Position numbers and translations under genes: made by a program
Notes under the pieces: generated by a model
The model's input: only the letters and a program-made list of their open reading frames with translations
Told to the model about the DNA's origin: nothing
The model's database searches: none
Assembly: GCF_024734665.1 (NCBI RefSeq)
Contig: NZ_CP102931.1
Span: forward strand, 5,454,001-5,518,000
From: Variovorax paradoxus
GTDB taxonomy: Bacteria; Pseudomonadota; Gammaproteobacteria; Burkholderiales; Burkholderiaceae_C
DNA: 64,000 nucleotides
Reading direction: 5' to 3'
Shown here: piece by piece, positions 54,516 through 63,441 of the stretch
Layout: the number at the start of each line of letters is the position of its first letter
How positions within the stretch are numbered: position 1 is the stretch's first letter

Positions 54516-56816
54516 ATGATGAAGCCACTGTTTTCGACCGGCACCGTCGCACTCGCCGTGCGCGTGCTGATCGCCGCCACGTTCCTGCAGGGCGCACCCG
54601 CCGCGTTCGCGCAGACCGGCGATGCGCCGCGCCGCGGCGAGCCGATCACGCTGAACTTCTCCAACGCCGACATCGAGGCCGTGGCCCGCACCATGGCGGT
54701 GGTCACGGGCCGAGACGTGGTGGTCGACCCGCGCGTCAAGGGCACGATGAACCTCGTCACCGACCGCGCCATCCAGCCGGCCGCCGCCTTCAACCAGTTC
54801 GCCTCGGCGCTGCGCCTGCAGGGCTTCGCGGTGGTGGAGGCCGACGGCCTCTACAAGGTGGTGCCCGAGGCCGACGCCAAGCTGCAGAGCAGCACCGTCA
54901 ACACATCCATCAGCGCCACGGCGTCCAGCGGCAGCAACCAGATCGTCACGCAGATCTTCCGGCTCAACTACGAGTCGCCGAACAACCTGCTGCCGGTGCT
55001 GCGCCCGCTGATTCCGCCGAACAACACCATCAACGTGAACCCGGGCAACAACTCGCTCGTGATCACCGACTACGCCGACAACATGCGCCGGCTGGCGCGC
55101 ATCATCGCGTCGCTCGACGTGCCGAACGCGTCCGACATCGAGGTCATCCAGCTCAAGCACTCGGTTGCCACCGACATGGTGCCGCTGGTGCAGCGCCTGG
55201 TCGACGGCGGCGGCTCCGGCGCCCCGGGCGGCGCCGCACCTGGCGCGACGGATGCGTCGTTCCGCACCACGCTCATGGCCGACCCGCGCAGCAACTCGCT
55301 GATCTTGCGCGCGGCCAATCCGGCGCGCGTGGCGCTGGTGCGCACGCTGGTCGAGAAGCTCGACCGCGCGCCGACAGAAAGCAGCAACGGCGTGGCCGGC
55401 AACATCTACGTGGTCTACCTGAAGAATGCCGACGCGGTGCGCCTCGCCGCCACGCTGCGCGCCGCGATGGCGGCAAACCAGCAGAACACAACGCCGGGCG
55501 CGGCCGGCGCCGCGGGTGGCGGTGCGACGCCCCAGCAGAGCGCGCCGCAAGCCATGCAGGTGAACCTGAACAGCGGCGGCAGCCAGAGCGGTGGCTCGGC
55601 GGCCGCCAACGCGCCGCTGAACAACGCCAACCAGCCCTCGACCGGTGGCCAGATCCAGGCCGACCCGACGACCAACTCGCTGATCATCACCGCGCCCGAG
55701 CCGCAATACCGCCAGATGCGCGCCGTGATCGACAAGCTCGACGGCCGGCGCGCGCAGGTCATGATCGAGGCGCTGATCGTCGAGGTCAACGCCACCAAGG
55801 CCGCCAAGTTCGGCGTGCAGTGGCAAAGCGCGCTGGGCAACAACGCCGTCATCGGCACCAACTCCTCCCTCAACGGCGGCAACATCCTGGCGCTGACCCA
55901 GGCGCTGGCCACCAAGGATGCCTCCGGCCTGGCAACGTCGGTCCAGTCTGGCCTGAATCTCGGCATTGCCGGCAAGATCGGCGGCCAGTACATCCTGGGC
56001 GCGGTGGCGAATTTCTTCAGCAACGACAACGACGCCAACGTGCTCTCGACGCCCAACCTGCTGACGCTGGACAACGAAGAAGCCAAGATCGTCATCGGCC
56101 AGAACGTGCCGTTCCCGACCGGCTCCTACGCCAGCACCTCGGGCTCGGTGGGCGTGAACCCGTTCACCACCGTCGAGCGCAAGGACGTCGGCCTCACCCT
56201 GCGCGTGCGTCCGACCATCAACGAGAACGGCACCGTGAAGATGACGATCTTCCAGGAGATCTCGAACGTCGCGCCCGGCACAACCACCGACCCCAACGGC
56301 CCCACCACCAACAAGCGCTCGCTCGAATCCAGCGTGCTGGTGGAAGACGGCGGGCTCGTCATGCTCGGCGGCCTGCTGTCGGACACCTACGGCACCAACA
56401 CTGAAAAGGTGCCCTTCGCCGGCGACATCCCGGTGGTCGGCAACCTGTTCAAGAGCGAGAACCGCTCGCGCGTCAAGAACAACCTGATGATGTTCCTTCG
56501 CCCGGTGGTGATGCGCGACGCCACGTCGACCGAAGCCTTCGCATTCGATCGCTACGACCAGATCCGTGGCCTGCAGCAGGCGGCCCAGCCCAACACCGAC
56601 AACGTGATGCTGCGCAACGTGAATGCCGCGCCCGTGCTGCCGGAGTCGCCGCCGTTGGGCACAAGCAGCAACAGCCGGGGTGGCCTGCGCGAGCAAGGCA
56701 CCCAACTGATCCCGCCGCCCGCGCTGCCCGCCGACAACCGCAAGCTGGCGCCGAGCACCCTGCGCGGCGCCCTGCCGCCGACCGCCGACCCCGTGAGCAC
56801 GCGCGAACTGCCTTGA
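54516..56816 (+). CDS. gspD: Type II secretion outer-membrane secretin GspD
   Basis: The precursor has 766 residues with a signal peptide ending near AAFAQ (~33). The N0 domain (ITLNFSNADIEAVARTMAVV), N1, N2 and N3 follow; N3 contains a Gly/Asn/Gln-rich insert (~330-385). The secretin barrel is at ~440-660, with NEEAKIVIGQNVPF, GLTLRVRPTINENGTVKM and VPFAGDIPVVGNLFKS. The final ~100 residues are a Pro-rich tail. It forms the 15-mer outer-membrane channel. Two adjacent ATGs start it; the first is used. Confidence 0.96.
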   Translation: MMKPLFSTGTVALAVRVLIAATFLQGAPAAFAQTGDAPRRGEPITLNFSNADIEAVARTMAVVTGRDVVVDPRVKGTMNLVTDRAIQPAAAFNQFASALRLQGFAVVEADGLYKVVPEADAKLQSSTVNTSISATASSGSNQIVTQIFRLNYESPNNLLPVLRPLIPPNNTINVNPGNNSLVITDYADNMRRLARIIASLDVPNASDIEVIQLKHSVATDMVPLVQRLVDGGGSGAPGGAAPGATDASFRTTLMADPRSNSLILRAANPARVALVRTLVEKLDRAPTESSNGVAGNIYVVYLKNADAVRLAATLRAAMAANQQNTTPGAAGAAGGGATPQQSAPQAMQVNLNSGGSQSGGSAAANAPLNNANQPSTGGQIQADPTTNSLIITAPEPQYRQMRAVIDKLDGRRAQVMIEALIVEVNATKAAKFGVQWQSALGNNAVIGTNSSLNGGNILALTQALATKDASGLATSVQSGLNLGIAGKIGGQYILGAVANFFSNDNDANVLSTPNLLTLDNEEAKIVIGQNVPFPTGSYASTSGSVGVNPFTTVERKDVGLTLRVRPTINENGTVKMTIFQEISNVAPGTTTDPNGPTTNKRSLESSVLVEDGGLVMLGGLLSDTYGTNTEKVPFAGDIPVVGNLFKSENRSRVKNNLMMFLRPVVMRDATSTEAFAFDRYDQIRGLQQAAQPNTDNVMLRNVNAAPVLPESPPLGTSSNSRGGLREQGTQLIPPPALPADNRKLAPSTLRGALPPTADPVSTRELP

Positions 56817-56826
56817 TACTGCCTTG

Positions 56827-58224
56827 ATGTCCATGCGCTACCCCCTGCCTTACGCCTTCGCACGCAGCCAACAGCTTTTGCTCGAGGAGACCGACGACGG
56901 CCGCTACACGCTGTGGATGTCGAGCCACCCGGCGCGCAGCGCGGTCGGCGAGGTGTCGCGCAAGTACGGCGTGCAGGCCTTCGAGGTGCTGGCCGACGGC
57001 GCGCTGGCGCAGCGCATCAGCGCGGCTTACGCGCAGGGCGAGTCGAGCGCCGCCGCGGTGGTGAGCGAAGTGCAGAACGACGCCGACCTCTCGCGCATGA
57101 TGCAGGAGCTGCCCGCGGTCGAAGACTTGCTGGCGAGCGCTGGCGACGCGCCCATCATCCGCATGCTGAACGCGCTGCTCACGCAGGCCGCTCGAGACGG
57201 CGCCAGCGACATCCACATCGAGCCCTACGAACGCACCTCGTCCGTGCGCTTTCGCATCGACGGCACGCTGCGCGAAGTGGTGCAGCCCAACCGCGCGCTG
57301 CACGCCGCGCTGATATCGCGCCTGAAGATCATGGCCGACCTCGACATCTCCGAGAAGCGGCTGCCGCAGGACGGGCGCATCTCCTTGCGCATCGGCACGC
57401 GCGCGGTCGACGTGCGGGTGTCGACGCTGCCGAGCGCGCACGGCGAACGCGCCGTGCTGCGCCTGCTGGACAAGAGCGAATCGAAGCTCACGCTCGAATC
57501 GGTGGGCATGCAGGGCGACACGCTGGAGCGCTTCGAGAAGCTCATCTCGCAGCCGCACGGCATCATCCTCGTGACCGGCCCCACGGGCTCGGGCAAGACC
57601 ACCACGCTGTACGCCGCGCTGGCCCGGCTCGACGCGAGCCGCAGCAACATCATGACGGTGGAAGACCCCATCGAGTACGAGCTGCCGGGCGTGGGCCAGA
57701 CGCAGATCAACGCCAAGATCGAACTCACCTTCGCCAAGGCCCTGCGCGCGATCCTGCGGCAGGACCCGGACGTCATCATGATCGGCGAAATCCGCGACTT
57801 CGAGACTGCGCAGATCGCCATCCAGGCCTCGCTGACCGGTCACCTTGTGCTGGCCACGCTGCACACGAACGACTCGGTCAGTGCCGTCACGCGCCTGACC
57901 GACATGGGCGTGGAGCCTTTTCTTCTCAGCTCGTCGCTGCTGGGCGTGCTCGCGCAGCGCCTCGTGCGCAAGGTGTGCACAGTGTGTGCCGGCGCGGGCT
58001 GCGAAGTGTGCGGCCAGACCGGCTACCAGGGCCGCACCGGCATCTTCGAGCTGCTGGTGGCGGACGAAACCGTGCAAGGGCTGATCCACAGCAAGGCGGC
58101 CGAGAGCGAACTGCTCAAGGCCGGCGCGCGTGGCGGCCTGCGCCTGATGCGCGAAGACGGCGAACGGCTGGTGCAGGCCGGCGTCACTTCGCGCGCCGAG
58201 TTGCTGCGCGTCACGCGCGACTAA
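56827..58224 (+). CDS. gspE: Type II secretion ATPase GspE
   Basis: This 465-residue hexameric ATPase drives pseudopilus assembly. Walker A is GPTGSGKTTT (~247-256), the Asp box TVEDPIEYELPGVGQ, Walker B IMIGEIRD and the His box ATLHTNDS. The zinc motif is compressed to CTVCAGAGCEVC. In most GspE proteins the two CxxC pairs are ~30 residues apart. The N1E domain is short. The start is the ATG at 56827; an upstream TTG and a later ATG at 56833 are possible. Confidence 0.95.
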   Translation: MSMRYPLPYAFARSQQLLLEETDDGRYTLWMSSHPARSAVGEVSRKYGVQAFEVLADGALAQRISAAYAQGESSAAAVVSEVQNDADLSRMMQELPAVEDLLASAGDAPIIRMLNALLTQAARDGASDIHIEPYERTSSVRFRIDGTLREVVQPNRALHAALISRLKIMADLDISEKRLPQDGRISLRIGTRAVDVRVSTLPSAHGERAVLRLLDKSESKLTLESVGMQGDTLERFEKLISQPHGIILVTGPTGSGKTTTLYAALARLDASRSNIMTVEDPIEYELPGVGQTQINAKIELTFAKALRAILRQDPDVIMIGEIRDFETAQIAIQASLTGHLVLATLHTNDSVSAVTRLTDMGVEPFLLSSSLLGVLAQRLVRKVCTVCAGAGCEVCGQTGYQGRTGIFELLVADETVQGLIHSKAAESELLKAGARGGLRLMREDGERLVQAGVTSRAELLRVTRD

Positions 58225-58242
58225 GCCGCTCCGGCGCTCCCC

Positions 58243-59481
58243 ATGCCCGCCTATTCCTTCGAAGCCATCGACGCCAGCGGCCAGAGCCGCGAAGGCGTGC
58301 TCGAGGCCGACACCGCCCGCAGCGCGCGCAGCCTGCTGCGAGCGCAGGCGCTCATTCCGCTGTCGGTCAAGCCGGTCGGCAGCGACCACGTCAACGGCAC
58401 CGGCCAGCGCAGCACCCTCAGCCGCTGGCTTGGCGGCGGCAAGCGCGTCTTCAATTCGACCGGCCTTGCGGTGTGGACGCGGCAGCTCGCGGGCCTCGTG
58501 TCGTCAGGCCTGCCGCTGGAACGCGCGCTCACGGCACTCACCGACGAGGCCGAGTCCGAGCAGCAGCGCAACCTTGTCGCGTCGCTGCGCGCCGAAGTCA
58601 ACGCGGGCTCGCCGTTCGCGCGTGCGCTGTCGGCGCACCCGCGCGAGTTCTCGCCCATCTACACGGCCGTGATCGGTGCCGGCGAGCAGAGCGGCAACCT
58701 CGGCCTTGTGCTCGACCGCCTTGCCGACGACCTCGAAGAGCGCCAGGCGCTGCAGCAGAAGCTGATAGGCGCGGCGCTGTACCCGGCCATCGTCACGCTG
58801 GTGGCGATCGTGATCGTGATCTTCCTCGTGAGCTACGTGGTGCCGCAGGTGGCGCAGGTGTTCGCGGGCACCAAGCGATCGCTGCCCTTTCTCACCACCG
58901 TGATGCTGTCGCTGAGCGCGGGCGTGCGCAACTACGGCTGGTGGATGCTGTGTGCGGTGGTTCTCGCTGCCATCGGCGCGCGCTTGGCACTGGCCCAGGA
59001 GGCCTTCCGCCTGAAGTTCGACGCAGTCTGGCTCAAGCTGCCGCTGGTCGGCAAGCTCGCGCGCGGCTACAACGCAGCGCGCTTCGCGAGCACGCTCGCC
59101 ATGCTGGCCACGGCCGGCGTGCCGATCCTGCGTGCGCTGCAGGCGGCTTCCGAAACGCTGAGCAACCGCGCGATGCGTGCCGACGCGCTCGACGCGCTGG
59201 TGCTGGTGCGCGAAGGCGCGCCGCTGGCCTCGGCGCTGGCGCAGAAGAAGCGCTTTCCGGGCCTGGTGTCGATGTTCGCGCGCCTCGGCGAGCAGACCGG
59301 CACCCTGCCGCTGATGCTGCAACGCGCGGCCAATCAACTCAGCGCCGAAGTGCAGCGCCGCGCGATGCACCTGGCGACCATCCTCGAGCCGTTGCTCATC
59401 GTGGCGATGGGCGGGGTGGTGATGCTGATTGTTCTGGCCGTGATGCTGCCTATCATCCAGCTGAATCAGTTCGTCAAGTAA
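58243..59481 (+). CDS. gspF: Type II secretion platform protein GspF
   Basis: This 412-residue inner-membrane protein begins MPAYSFEAIDASGQSREGVL. Two GspF repeats each precede helices (VWTRQLAGLVSSGLPLERAL, ~75-94; ARFASTLAMLATAGVPILRA, ~281-300). Three helices are clear, including YPAIVTLVAIVIVIFLVSYV and LEPLLIVAMGGVVMLIVLAV. It lies 18 bases after gspE and closes the cluster. The prepilin peptidase GspO is not in the window. Confidence 0.95.
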   Translation: MPAYSFEAIDASGQSREGVLEADTARSARSLLRAQALIPLSVKPVGSDHVNGTGQRSTLSRWLGGGKRVFNSTGLAVWTRQLAGLVSSGLPLERALTALTDEAESEQQRNLVASLRAEVNAGSPFARALSAHPREFSPIYTAVIGAGEQSGNLGLVLDRLADDLEERQALQQKLIGAALYPAIVTLVAIVIVIFLVSYVVPQVAQVFAGTKRSLPFLTTVMLSLSAGVRNYGWWMLCAVVLAAIGARLALAQEAFRLKFDAVWLKLPLVGKLARGYNAARFASTLAMLATAGVPILRALQAASETLSNRAMRADALDALVLVREGAPLASALAQKKRFPGLVSMFARLGEQTGTLPLMLQRAANQLSAEVQRRAMHLATILEPLLIVAMGGVVMLIVLAVMLPIIQLNQFVK

Positions 59482-59506
59482 CAACGGCCAGCCAGCAAGG
59501 CGCACC

Positions 59507-60406
59507 ATGCCCGTAACGCTCGAAGACAAGCTCGTGGTCGCGATCTCCTCGCGTGCCCTGTTCAACCTCGAAGAAGAAAACAAGATCTTCGAGGCCGGGG
59601 ACAACGAGGGCTACATGAAGCTGCAGCTCGACCGCATCGACGTGCCGGCCGCGCCGGGCATTGCCTACTCGCTGATCCGCAAGCTGCTTCGCTTCAACGA
59701 AGACGGCGTGCAGCGTGTCGAGGTGGTGATTCTTTCGCGCAACGACCCGGTCTCGGGCATGCGCATCTTCAAGTCGAGCGCGGCGGCCGACATCAAGCTG
59801 CAGCGCGGCGTGTTCACGCAGGGCCGCCCGCCCTTCGGCTACCTGCGCCCGCTGCGCGCGCACCTCTTCCTCTCGGTCAATGCGCAAGACGTGCGCGAGG
59901 CGCTCATCGCGGGCTTTCCGGCCGCGCGCGTGCTGGTCGAATCGGTAAAAGCCAGCGACGCCTGGCCGAACGAAGTGCGCATTGCCTTCGACGGCGACGC
60001 GGTGCTGTTCTCGGACGAGGCCGAGCGCGTGTTCCAGGCCGAGGGGCTCGACGCCTTCCAGGCACACGAGCTCAGCAAGGCCGACCTGCCCCTGCCCGAA
60101 GGGCCGTTCAAGCCGCTGCTGATGGCGCTGCACCGGCTGCAGATGGCCGGCAACGCGCAGATGCGCATCCGCACCGCGCTCGTCACCGCGCGTAGTGCAC
60201 CGGCGCACGAGCGCGCGATCCGCACGCTCATGAAGTGGAACATCCGCGTCGACGAGGCCATGTTCCTCGGCGGCCTGCCCAAGGGCGAGTTCCTGCGCGA
60301 GTTCGAACCCGACTTCTTCTTCGATGACCAGACCGGTCATGTCGATGCAGCCTCGCGCCACGTGCCCGCCGGGCATGTATCGAGCGGTATCAGCAACGAG
60401 CCCTGA
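59507..60406 (+). CDS. Cytosolic 5'-nucleotidase (NT5C1-like family)
   Basis: The 299 residues match the family related to animal cytosolic 5'-nucleotidase IA: LVVAISSRALFNLEEENKIF, VVILSRNDPVSGMRIFKS, RVAFDGDAVLFSDEAERVF-like segment (RIAFDGDAVLFSDEAE) and MFLGGLPKGEFLREFEPDFF. DGDAVL supplies the HAD-type Asp, although overall the family is divergent. It dephosphorylates nucleoside monophosphates in the cytosol. It lies 25 bases after gspF and may be carried by the same transcript without belonging to secretion. Confidence 0.85.
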   Translation: MPVTLEDKLVVAISSRALFNLEEENKIFEAGDNEGYMKLQLDRIDVPAAPGIAYSLIRKLLRFNEDGVQRVEVVILSRNDPVSGMRIFKSSAAADIKLQRGVFTQGRPPFGYLRPLRAHLFLSVNAQDVREALIAGFPAARVLVESVKASDAWPNEVRIAFDGDAVLFSDEAERVFQAEGLDAFQAHELSKADLPLPEGPFKPLLMALHRLQMAGNAQMRIRTALVTARSAPAHERAIRTLMKWNIRVDEAMFLGGLPKGEFLREFEPDFFFDDQTGHVDAASRHVPAGHVSSGISNEP

Positions 60407-60484
60407 GCTCTGCGCCTGAACGCGGCGCCAGGCCGCGCCACGCCGTCATTCCACTGATTTGACACCGCCGCTTGGGCAGTGCGT

Positions 60485-60550
60485 TGTCACGCGCCTGACT
60501 TCTCTGCGTCATCCCAAGTTAACCAGTCGGTAACGGGTTCTCCCTAGTCT
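60485..60550 (+). promoter_or_regulatory. Pho-box-like 11-bp repeats and -10 upstream of the first lipoprotein-phospholipase unit
   Basis: GTCA-like cores recur at exact 11-base steps: 60486 GTCA, 60497 GACT, 60508 GTCA, 60519 TTAA, 60530 GTAA. TAGTCT starts 15 bases after the last core begins (60545-60550). PhoB boxes are GTCA-containing 11-bp direct repeats placed this way. The unit at 63148 has the same layout. Confidence 0.5.
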
Positions 60551-60609
60551 CGTGGCCCAGGTGCGCCCCCTCACGCGCCTTCCAGAACCACATAACAAAG
60601 GACCGATCC

Positions 60610-60786
60610 ATGCGACTTCTTTTTCTTCGCACGCGGCTTGCGCCCGTGCTGTTCCTTGCCTGTGCGCTCTCGGCGTGCGGTGGTGGCAGCGGTGGTGGTG
60701 GCTTCTTCGGCGGCACGCCGACGACGCCGACCACACCCACCCCGCCCGACAACACCCCGAAGCCCGAGATGCGCTGCGCGCCCTGA
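60610..60786 (+). CDS. Mini-lipoprotein preceding phospholipase C (copy 1)
   Basis: This 58-residue precursor has a lipoprotein signal ending in lipobox LSAC (Cys23: VLFLACALSAC). The mature part is a Gly-rich linker (GGGSGGGGFFGG), a Thr/Pro run (TPTTPTTPTPPDNTPK) and the C-terminus PEMRCAP. It is only ~36 residues when mature, with a conserved Cys near the end. It ends 20 bases before the phospholipase ATG and is duplicated with it at 63225. No family is known to me. Possible roles are a membrane tether, a folding helper or protection against the enzyme. Confidence 0.8.
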   Translation: MRLLFLRTRLAPVLFLACALSACGGGSGGGGFFGGTPTTPTTPTPPDNTPKPEMRCAP

Positions 60787-60806
60787 GCGCCGCCAGGAAC
60801 AACACA

Positions 60807-63092
60807 ATGACCTCCCGCCGCAAATTTCTCACGGGCACCGCCACGACTGGCGCTGCCGCTCTCGCGCTCTCGGCCTTTCCGCCCAGCATCCGCCGCGCGC
60901 TCGCCATTCCCGCCAACAACAAGACCGGCACCATCCAGGACGTCGAGCATGTCGTGATCCTGATGCAGGAGAACCGCTCGTTCGACCACTACTTCGGCAT
61001 GCTCATGGGCGTGCGCGGCTTCGGCGACCGCTTCGCCATTCCGCTGATCGGCGGACGCCGCGTGTGGGAGCAGAGCGACGCCGACGGCAAAGTGGTGCTG
61101 CCGTATCACCTCGATCAGACCCTGGGCAACGCGCAGCGCGTGAGCGGCACGCCGCACAGCTGGCTCAACGCACAGGACGCCTGGGACGGCGGGCGCCTCA
61201 ACCAATGGCCGAAGTACAAGGCCACCGACACGGCGCCCTTCACGCAATCGATGGGCTATCTGCAAGAGGCCGAACTGCAGTTCCAGTACGCACTGGCCAA
61301 CGCCTTCACCGTGTGCGACAGCTACCACTGCGGCATGCACACCGGCACCAACTCCAACCGCCTGTTCCACTGGAGCGGCACCAACGGCCCTTCGGGCCAG
61401 ACCAGCACCGGTGTGGCGGGCGTCGCCTCGGTGGACAACACCTGGGAGAACCTGCGGTTTCCATGGGACCCCACGGACAACCCCGGCGTCGATTCGACCA
61501 CCTTCGGCTGCAACTGGAAGACCTACCCTGAGCGCCTGCAGGACGCCAAGGTCAGCTGGATCGTCTACCAGAACCTGCCCGACAACTTCACCGACAACCC
61601 GCTGGCCGGCTTCCAGCAATACCGCGTAGCCAACAAGGCGTCCGGCAAGAACAACGAGCGCTACGACGGCGACGCCAGCCCACCCGTGGGCACGACGCTG
61701 CCGGCCTACGACCCCGCCAGCGACGACGCGGCCAACCCGCTCTACAAGGGCATCGCCAACACCATGCCCGACGGCGGCCTGCTCGGCGCGTTCAAGCAGG
61801 ACGTGGCCAGCGGCAAGCTCGCACAGGTGTCATGGATTGTGGCCCCGGCCGCGTACTCCGAGCACCCCGGGCCTTCGAGCCCCGTGCAGGGCGCGTGGTA
61901 CATCCAGCAGGTGCTTGACGCGCTCACCGCATCGCCCGACGTGTGGAGCAAGACGGTGTTCATCGTCAACTTCGACGAGAACGACGGCTACTTCGACCAC
62001 GTGCCCTCGCCTTCCGCGCCTTCGATCAACCCCGACAAGAGCGCGGCGGGCAAGACCACGCTCGGCGACGCCGATGTCGCGTTCGAGCGCTACAACCACC
62101 CGCTGGTGCCCGGCACACCCGGCGACGTGCCCCAGCCGGACGGTCGCGTCTACGGCCCCGGCCCGCGCGTGCCGATGTACGTCATCTCGCCGTGGAGCCG
62201 TGGCGGCTGGGTCAACTCTCAAGTGTTCGACCACACCTCGGTACTGCGCTTCCTCGAAGCGCGATTCGGCGTGAAGGAAACGAACATCTCGCCGTTCCGC
62301 CGCGCGATTGCCGGCGACCTGACCAGCGCCTTCAACTTCGCAACGCCCAACAGCGAAGTGCTGCCCACGCTCGCTGGACGCAAGACCCAGGCCGAGGCAG
62401 ACCAGCTGCGCATCGACCAGGAAGCGCTGGCGCAGGTTCCGCTGCCGATCACGCCAGCGCTGCCGCGGCAACCCACCGGCACCCGTCCCTCGCGCGCGCT
62501 GCCGTACGAACTGCACACCAGCGCAAAGGCCGACGTGGTCAATGGCAAGCTGCAGCTGCTGTTCTCCAACACCGGCAAGGCCGCGGCCGTGTTCCATGTG
62601 TACGACAAGCTGCATCTCGACCGCCTGCCGCGCCGCTACATGGTCGAGGCCGGCAAGATGCTCGACGACACCTGGGCCGCGATGACCGACGACGCCGGCG
62701 CCTACGACCTGTGGGTGCTCGGTCCCAACGGCTTCCATCGCCACTTCAAGGGCAACCTCAACGCACTGCGCACCAGCAATGCGACGCCCGAAGTTCGCGT
62801 GTGCTACGACATCACCAACGGCAACGTCTACCTGAGCATGCGCAACGACGGCAAGACGGCGTGCCGGTTCACCATCAACGCCAAGGCCTATCGCAACGAT
62901 GGCCCATGGACCGCGACGGTGAACGGCGGTGCCAGCGTCGATCAGCACTGGGAGCTTGCGAACAGCGGCCAGTGGTACGACTTCGCAGTCACCTGTGATG
63001 TAGATCCGACCTACTACCGCCGCTTCGCCGGCCGCGTCGAAACCGGCAAGCACACGGTGAGCGATCCGGCCATGGGCATGGCCGACCTCTGA
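60807..63092 (+). CDS. plcN: Tat-exported phosphocholine-type phospholipase C (copy 1)
   Basis: This 761-residue enzyme of the phosphoesterase/phospholipase C family cleaves phosphatidylcholine-type lipids to diacylglycerol and a phospho-headgroup. Its Tat signal is TSRRKFLTGTATTGAAAL. Catalytic/metal blocks are MQENRSFDHYFGM (~53-65), the CGMHTGTNSNRLFHWSGT region (~175-192, likely active-site Thr) and VNFDENDGYFDHVPSP. Two C-terminal bacterial phospholipase beta domains (~505-600 and ~610-740) follow. AGGAA precedes the ATG at 60807. Pseudomonas homologues leave by Tat and then the type II system, which is encoded just upstream here. Confidence 0.92.
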   Translation: MTSRRKFLTGTATTGAAALALSAFPPSIRRALAIPANNKTGTIQDVEHVVILMQENRSFDHYFGMLMGVRGFGDRFAIPLIGGRRVWEQSDADGKVVLPYHLDQTLGNAQRVSGTPHSWLNAQDAWDGGRLNQWPKYKATDTAPFTQSMGYLQEAELQFQYALANAFTVCDSYHCGMHTGTNSNRLFHWSGTNGPSGQTSTGVAGVASVDNTWENLRFPWDPTDNPGVDSTTFGCNWKTYPERLQDAKVSWIVYQNLPDNFTDNPLAGFQQYRVANKASGKNNERYDGDASPPVGTTLPAYDPASDDAANPLYKGIANTMPDGGLLGAFKQDVASGKLAQVSWIVAPAAYSEHPGPSSPVQGAWYIQQVLDALTASPDVWSKTVFIVNFDENDGYFDHVPSPSAPSINPDKSAAGKTTLGDADVAFERYNHPLVPGTPGDVPQPDGRVYGPGPRVPMYVISPWSRGGWVNSQVFDHTSVLRFLEARFGVKETNISPFRRAIAGDLTSAFNFATPNSEVLPTLAGRKTQAEADQLRIDQEALAQVPLPITPALPRQPTGTRPSRALPYELHTSAKADVVNGKLQLLFSNTGKAAAVFHVYDKLHLDRLPRRYMVEAGKMLDDTWAAMTDDAGAYDLWVLGPNGFHRHFKGNLNALRTSNATPEVRVCYDITNGNVYLSMRNDGKTACRFTINAKAYRNDGPWTATVNGGASVDQHWELANSGQWYDFAVTCDVDPTYYRRFAGRVETGKHTVSDPAMGMADL

Positions 63093-63147
63093 GCGTTAGT
63101 TCTTTTCGATGACAGGGTGGGCGCGCGTGCAACTCGCGCTTACACCT

Positions 63148-63191
63148 CGTCATTGCGGATTCATCCCGACGTCACCGCTGCTTTCTAGCCT
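63148..63191 (+). promoter_or_regulatory. Pho-box-like 11-bp repeats and -10 upstream of the second unit
   Basis: The heptamers CGTCATT (63148), ATTCATC (63159) and CGTCACC (63170) are at exact 11-base steps. TAGCCT (63186-63191) starts 15 bases after the last GTCA core, the same distance as in the first unit. This resembles a three-repeat Pho box. Confidence 0.55.
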
Positions 63192-63224
63192 CGAAAGCAC
63201 CACGACCATCCTGAGGATCTTCCT

Positions 63225-63407
63225 ATGCGACTCGTCTCACCGCGCGCGTGCCTCGCGTCCGCGCTCATCATCATGGCCTGCGCCCTCTCCGCCTGTGGCG
63301 GCAGCGGCGGTGGCGGCTTCGCCGGCCTGCCCGGCACGGGCACCACGCCACCGCCCAATACGCCGCCCGACACCGGGGTACAGCCCGAGAAGCGCTGCGC
63401 ACCCTGA
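63225..63407 (+). CDS. Mini-lipoprotein preceding phospholipase C (copy 2)
   Basis: This 60-residue precursor is paralogous to the one at 60610. It starts MRLVSPRACLASALIIMACA, has lipobox LSAC (Cys24), a GGSGGGGFAG linker, a Pro/Thr run (TGTTPPPNTPPDTG) and the tail PEKRCAP. Signal, linker composition and the C-terminal RCAP are kept while the middle has drifted, which argues that the anchor and the end matter. GAGGATCTTCCT precedes the ATG. It lies 34 bases before the second phospholipase gene. Confidence 0.8.
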   Translation: MRLVSPRACLASALIIMACALSACGGSGGGGFAGLPGTGTTPPPNTPPDTGVQPEKRCAP

Positions 63408-63441
63408 CCTCTTGTCCATGAAGAACCACAACAACACACCC

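Noticed and set aside
54294..56834. 846-residue open frame opposite gspD
   Set aside because: It is a shadow of the secretin gene; Val/Arg/His-rich, no start signals or domains.
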